From: Sphingobacteriales bacterium | GTDB taxonomy: Bacteria; Bacteroidota; Bacteroidia; Chitinophagales; CAIOSU01 | DNA: 64,000 bases | Direction: 5' to 3' | Assembly (NCBI GenBank): GCA_027483645.1 | Contig: JAIXUD010000010.1 | Coordinates: forward strand, 126,001 to 190,000 | In this document: piece after piece, positions 60,735 through 64,000 of the stretch | How positions within the stretch are numbered: position 1 is the stretch's first letter | Layout of the letters: each line of letters opens with the position of its first letter | Made by a program: the position numbers and the translations under genes | The notes under the pieces: model-generated | What the model saw: only the letters and a program-made list of their open reading frames with translations | The model's database searches: none | What the model was told of the DNA's origin: nothing

Positions 60735-61226
60735 ATGGCTAGCAATTTAAAGAGCCTATCCACATACGATGCCGAAAAAGTGCCCGACGCCGGGCACTTT
60801 TCGTTCGGTATAGTGGTATCGGAATATAACAACCACATTACCTTCCCGCTATTGGAAGGAGCAGTGGCCACTTTGGAGCAGCATGGTTGCAAGCAGGAGA
60901 ACATTAAGATAGTGTTTGTGCCTGGTGCTTACGAACTGCCGAGCGGTGCCCAATTACTGGACGATAGCGATACGTTCGATGGCATCCTGTGCCTAGGTTG
61001 CGTTATCAAAGGCGATACCGACCACGACATCTACATCAACACCGCCGTAGCGCAGGGGCTTACCCAACTCTCCATCGCGCGCAAGCGCCCGTTCCTCTTC
61101 GGCCTACTCACCCCCAACACCGAGCAGCAAGCCATCGATAGGGCAGGCGGCAAGCATGGTAATAAGGGTGTGGAAGTGGCTATTGCCGCCATTAAGATGG
61201 CGGATTTGGCGAGGCAGTTGTCGTAA
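60735..61226 (+). CDS. ribH: 6,7-dimethyl-8-ribityllumazine synthase
   Basis: A 163-residue penultimate enzyme of riboflavin synthesis, joining 3,4-dihydroxybutanone 4-phosphate with the ribityl-pyrimidine. Core: FGIVVSEYNNHITFPLLEGAVATL, VFVPGAYELPSGAQLL, and DGILCLGCVIKGDTDHDIYINTAVAQGL (H88-D89-type proton-relay and phosphate residues). LFGLLTPNTEQQAIDRAGGKHGNKGVEVAIAAI follows. It lies 17 bases after the TPR gene, probably in one operon; no other rib gene is in the window and no FMN riboswitch is visible. Confidence 0.97.
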   Translation: MASNLKSLSTYDAEKVPDAGHFSFGIVVSEYNNHITFPLLEGAVATLEQHGCKQENIKIVFVPGAYELPSGAQLLDDSDTFDGILCLGCVIKGDTDHDIYINTAVAQGLTQLSIARKRPFLFGLLTPNTEQQAIDRAGGKHGNKGVEVAIAAIKMADLARQLS

Positions 61227-61361
61227 TTGATTATTGATGTTTTGACCCAATCCTTGTGTCACGTTTTAGTGGTGCAGACGGCCGATATGAAGTTGCATTT
61301 GCAAAAAATTAGTAGATGCATTCTCAAAGCAAGGTAGTCGTCCGAGCACGCATTACGGACC

Positions 61362-61396
61362 AATAACCCTCGCCCAAGACGAGGCAAGCTAATAAC
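61362..61396. repeat. Hairpin repeat AATAACCC-hairpin-GGCAAGCTAATAAC, copy 2
   Basis: The stem CCTCG/CGAGG (61368-61372 and 61380-61384) replaces the CCACG/CGTGG of the copy at 31227-31262. The flanking AATAACC and GGCAAGCTAATAAC are identical. Confidence 0.65.
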
Positions 61397-61414
61397 TAAT
61401 CAACCAATAACCCC

Positions 61415-62395
61415 TCAGAAAATCTCCAGCTTAGGTTTATTGCCTAGTATCGCCTCAATGCGCTCCATTACGTCGGGCGTTAGTTTGGATACGTCTTCTA
61501 GGGCTTTGATGTTTTCTTGCAGGTGGCTAATCTTGCTACCGCCAGTGATTACGGTGCTTACATTCGGGTTCTTCAGGCACCAAGCAAGGGCAAAGCGGGG
61601 TAGGGTAGTGCCCACTTCTTTGGCGAGTGTGTCTAGCTCGCGGGCCATTTTTAGCTTTTCCTCGTTCATGATGCGGTCTTTCAACCATTCCAAGTTGGGA
61701 AGATTGATCCGGGTTTGCTCATCAGGTAGGCCATTGTTATATTTGCCGCTCAGCAAGCCGCTGGCCAGTGGCGACCAAATGGTGCTGCCCATCCCCCAAT
61801 CGCGAAACAGGCGGAAATACTCCACCTCAAACCGCTGCCTATGGAACATATTGTATTGCGGCTGCTCCATCAATGGGCCAATCAAGTTATATCTTTCAGC
61901 CACTAGGTGTGCCTCGGTTATTTCTTGGGCCGTCCACTCACTGGTGCCCCAATAGAGCACCTTGCCTTGCTGTATCAAGTGGTGCATGGCCCATACCGTT
62001 TCGGCTATAGGGGTGTTTATATCAGGGCGATGGCAGAAGTACAAGTCAAGATAATCCACCTGTAAGCGCTTTAGTGCCGCATCGCAGGCTTCCATTACGT
62101 GCTTACGGCTCAGGCCTTTTTGGTTGGGCAAGCTGCCACCCCAGAACACTTTGCTGCTCACCACATACGTGCTGCGGTCCCAATTCTTTTTCTTCAGGAT
62201 GTTACCCATCACAATCTCCGACTTGCCCGCCGCATAAGTTTCAGCATTATCGAAGAAGTTGATACCATTTTCGTATGCTACGGTCATCAGCTCTTCGGCC
62301 ACATCGTCGCCAATCTGTAAACCAAATGTAAGCCATGAGCCCAGCGAAAGGGCACTTACTTGAAGACCGCTACGGCCAAGACGTCTGTATTCCAT
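61415..62395 (-). CDS. Aldo/keto reductase (KCNAB/YghZ-like)
   Basis: A 326-residue TIM-barrel NADPH oxidoreductase. MEYRRLGRSGLQVSALSLGSW opens the barrel. GINFFDNAETYAAGKSEIVMGNIL contains the catalytic Asp and Tyr, STYVVSSKVFWGG the Lys, and DLYFCHRPD the His of the AKR tetrad. TSEWTAQEI and LAWCLKNPNVSTVITGGSKISHLQENIKAL (cofactor binding) follow. The shaker-beta-like branch often reduces aldehydes or lactaldehyde/glyceraldehyde-type substrates. It is divergent from the egtD side; a hairpin repeat lies beyond its stop codon. Confidence 0.93.
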   Translation of the reverse strand: MEYRRLGRSGLQVSALSLGSWLTFGLQIGDDVAEELMTVAYENGINFFDNAETYAAGKSEIVMGNILKKKNWDRSTYVVSSKVFWGGSLPNQKGLSRKHVMEACDAALKRLQVDYLDLYFCHRPDINTPIAETVWAMHHLIQQGKVLYWGTSEWTAQEITEAHLVAERYNLIGPLMEQPQYNMFHRQRFEVEYFRLFRDWGMGSTIWSPLASGLLSGKYNNGLPDEQTRINLPNLEWLKDRIMNEEKLKMARELDTLAKEVGTTLPRFALAWCLKNPNVSTVITGGSKISHLQENIKALEDVSKLTPDVMERIEAILGNKPKLEIF

Positions 62396-62578
62396 GATGT
62401 GCTAATTTTGTTTTTTAGATTGACGATTTTTGAATGCGCAATCTTATCATTCAATGATAGGCAAAAGATTTGCGTCAGCCAAAAATGTACGGTTATCTAT
62501 TGTTATCTTATAGTATTACCCAAAGAGAGGAATTTATGCCACACCTCATTAAATTATTCAAAGTTTAATAGAAAGAAA

Positions 62579-62668
62579 ATGTATCAACCTAAACTATGGC
62601 GTTATCAAAGTTATGGCTCAGAAAGATACGGCAGATGGAACAAATTGGCACTTTTTTGGTTTGAATGA
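62579..62668 (+). CDS. Possible 29-residue aromatic-rich ORF overlapping egtD by ATGA
   Basis: ATG 62579 begins MYQPKLWRYQSYGS, then ERYGRWNKLALFWFE and TGA at 62668. Three Trp and four Tyr occur in 29 residues. The stop codon overlaps the egtD ATG as ATGA, the usual signature of translational coupling. Whether it is a real peptide or chance is unclear. Confidence 0.3.
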   Translation: MYQPKLWRYQSYGSERYGRWNKLALFWFE

Positions 62669-63681
62669 GCTACAACTTGCCACAATTTCCACAACTTAGC
62701 ATCAACATGCCAACCACCGTTGCCAACCAAACTAACCTGCAAGCCTTTGCCGCCGATGTACGAGCGGGGCTTGAGCAGCACCCGAAAAGGCTCTCTAGCA
62801 GGTACTTTTATAATGTGAAAGGCGATGAGATCTTCCAACTGATTATGCAGTTGCCAGAGTATTACCCAACTCGCTGCGAGTACGAGATTTTTAGTACGCA
62901 GAAACAACAGATGCTGGAACTGTTCCGCAACGGGGGCAAGCCGTTTCAGTTAATTGAGTTTGGCGCGGGCGACGGTACTAAAACCAAAGTGCTACTGAAG
63001 CATTTGGTGGAGCAACAGGTAGCATTTACGTATGTGCCGATTGATATCTCCAGCCACGTGCTGGAGCAGTTGAGTGATAGCCTATCACTGGAAATACCGG
63101 AATGTAAGGTGAAACCCTTGGCTTATGAATACTTTGATGCGCTTGAGCGCTTGAGTGCGGATAGCAACGAGCGAAAAGTGATTCTGTTCTTGGGCTCCAA
63201 TATCGGCAACTTTACTGGCGAGCGGGCACATATGTTTCTGCAAGGTTTGGCAGACCGAATGAATTCAAACGACCTCCTGATGGTAGGTATGGACCTGAAG
63301 AAAGATCCATTGACTATATTAAATGCCTACAACGATAAGCAGGGCATTACCCGCGAGTTCAACCTTAATTTGCTAGACCGGATAAACGAAGAGTTGGGCG
63401 CTAACTTCAACCGCCAAAATTTCACCCATTACCCTACTTACGACCCGCTCACTGGCGAAACCAAGAGTTTCATAGTAAGCACTAAAAAGCAACAGGTAAC
63501 GATAGATGCTTTGGGGCAAACTTTTAGCTTTGATGCTTGGGAAGCGATACAAACCGAGCTCTCGCAGAAATACGACCTGTCGATGATTGAAGGCTTAGCC
63601 CACGAAGCTGGCTTACAAATTAAGACTTTACTATACGACTGCAAGCATTGGTTTGTAGATGTGGTATTGGAGAAAGCGTGA
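62665..63681 (+). CDS. egtD: L-histidine N-alpha-methyltransferase (EgtD-type)
   Basis: A 338-residue SAM-dependent enzyme trimethylating histidine to hercynine in ergothioneine synthesis. Conserved segments: KRLSSRYFYNVKGDEIFQLIMQLPEYYPTRCEYEIF, FQLIEFGAGDGTKTKVLL (SAM motif I), YVPIDISSHVLEQL, VILFLGSNIGNFTGERAHMFLQGLA, GMDLKKDPLTILNAYND, and REFNLNLLDRINEELGANFNRQNFTH. C-terminal HWFVDVVLEKA. The sequence alone cannot distinguish EgtD from orphan DUF2260 relatives. No sulfoxide synthase (EgtB) is in view. The start could also be ATG 62707; the upstream ATGA overlap favours 62665. Confidence 0.85.
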   Translation: MSYNLPQFPQLSINMPTTVANQTNLQAFAADVRAGLEQHPKRLSSRYFYNVKGDEIFQLIMQLPEYYPTRCEYEIFSTQKQQMLELFRNGGKPFQLIEFGAGDGTKTKVLLKHLVEQQVAFTYVPIDISSHVLEQLSDSLSLEIPECKVKPLAYEYFDALERLSADSNERKVILFLGSNIGNFTGERAHMFLQGLADRMNSNDLLMVGMDLKKDPLTILNAYNDKQGITREFNLNLLDRINEELGANFNRQNFTHYPTYDPLTGETKSFIVSTKKQQVTIDALGQTFSFDAWEAIQTELSQKYDLSMIEGLAHEAGLQIKTLLYDCKHWFVDVVLEKA

Positions 63682-63848
63682 GTATACACCTAGTTTTAAC
63701 AGCAATCTTTATTTAGCTAAGCGTATATTTTGGTACGGGCAATCGTCATTCTATTTTTTATTTAAGGCGCTGCCATCGATTTGGTAAATCACCCCAATTG
63801 CAGTAGTTTTAGTTTCCTCAAAAGAACCCGCTAAAAAAACCATATAAC

Positions 63849-64000
63849 ATGCCCTTAAGCAACGAATACCGTTCCATTATCGATAGCGCTGTAGGTGCCA
63901 TCAGCAGCCGCCAGTTTTTTGCACAGTACCCTGAGCACCCAAAAGCCTACGGCGAAGAAGCACCAGGCAAAGCTTTGGAAGCCTTTAACGCCCTGCAAGG
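63849..64000 (+). CDS. PaaN-like phenylacetate-degradation protein (3' partial, cut by window end)
   Basis: Only 50 residues are visible: MPLSNEYRSIIDSAVGAISS, then RQFFAQYPEHPKAYGEEAPGKALEAFNALQ. The pattern (AxxAI..R-F-x-YPEHPK-YGE-A--G--AF-AL) is the N-terminal part of PaaN, an aldehyde-dehydrogenase-family protein of phenylacetate catabolism. The identification rests on this short stretch and should be treated as tentative. Confidence 0.45.
   Translation, partial: MPLSNEYRSIIDSAVGAISSRQFFAQYPEHPKAYGEEAPGKALEAFNALQ

Noticed and set aside
62360-62578. Longer 102-residue frame upstream of egtD
   Set aside because: It begins inside the divergent aldo/keto reductase gene and its first 70 residues are unlike a protein. 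Only the last 29 codons are of interest.

Overview
The window looks like chromosomal DNA of a Bacteroidota bacterium. Two giant secreted proteins and one partial protein end in type IX secretion (T9SS) sorting domains. There is a BatA-domain protein, a SusC/TonB-type receptor with an N-terminal carboxypeptidase-like domain, and DUF4199 and GxxExxY proteins. Many genes have the Bacteroidota -7 promoter box TAnnTTTG a few bases before the start codon. I cannot name the genus. Lineages with stand-alone PdhA, EgtD and PaaN-like genes (Chitinophagales/Cytophagales-like) fit, but this is an impression.

Layout. 1-7.4 kb: end of a T9SS beta-propeller protein, a HAD phosphatase, pdxJ, a secreted alpha/beta hydrolase, a lipoprotein, aat and dprA. 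7.9-13.5 kb: a 1871-residue repeat protein with about eight 180-residue units and a T9SS tail, followed by three short hairpin repeats, a terminator and a MITE-like element. 14-20.5 kb: DUF1801, a metallophosphatase overlapping gpmI, DUF3788, a dienoyl-CoA-isomerase-like crotonase, tRNA-Arg(CCG), an acyl-CoA thioesterase and a paraoxonase-like propeller. 20.5-21.4 kb: a GxxExxY gene between two roughly 205-bp inverted-repeat elements. 21.4-28 kb: a tight operon of BatA-domain protein, a dihydroorotase-like protein lacking metal ligands, DUF4199 and three family-2 glycosyltransferases. 28.4-34.4 kb: a response regulator, a lipoprotein, saccharopine dehydrogenase, cdd, a thioredoxin lipoprotein and a polyprenol-phosphate mannosyltransferase-like protein. 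34.4-40.8 kb: an RND tripartite efflux operon with a His-rich small protein upstream. 40.9-42.9 kb: guaB and two overlapping small membrane proteins.

43-49.8 kb: a 2.1-thousand-residue T9SS protein and a small PID-CTERM-like protein. 49.9-52.8 kb: a palindromic repeat running into the start of a Cys-rich HYC_CC_PP-like protein, then a TonB-dependent receptor, probably for metal. 52.8-53.7 kb: a REP-associated transposase (RAYT) between inverted REP-like elements. 53.8-55.7 kb: Hsp20, a DtxR-family regulator and a lipoprotein. 55.8-58.6 kb: recF and a TrpB2-type tryptophan synthase gene. Between them lies a 21-codon leader ORF with three Trp codons, followed by a terminator and a competing inverted repeat, which looks like a transcription attenuator. 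58.8-64 kb: pdhA, a TPR membrane protein, ribH, an aldo/keto reductase, egtD preceded by a tiny aromatic-rich ORF that overlaps it by ATGA, and the start of a PaaN-like gene.

The most notable signals are the trp leader/attenuator in front of trpB2, the non-catalytic dihydroorotase paralogue in a cell-envelope operon, the GxxExxY cassette in inverted repeats, the RAYT/REP unit, and several intergenic palindromic repeat families, one with a compensatory base-pair change between its two copies.
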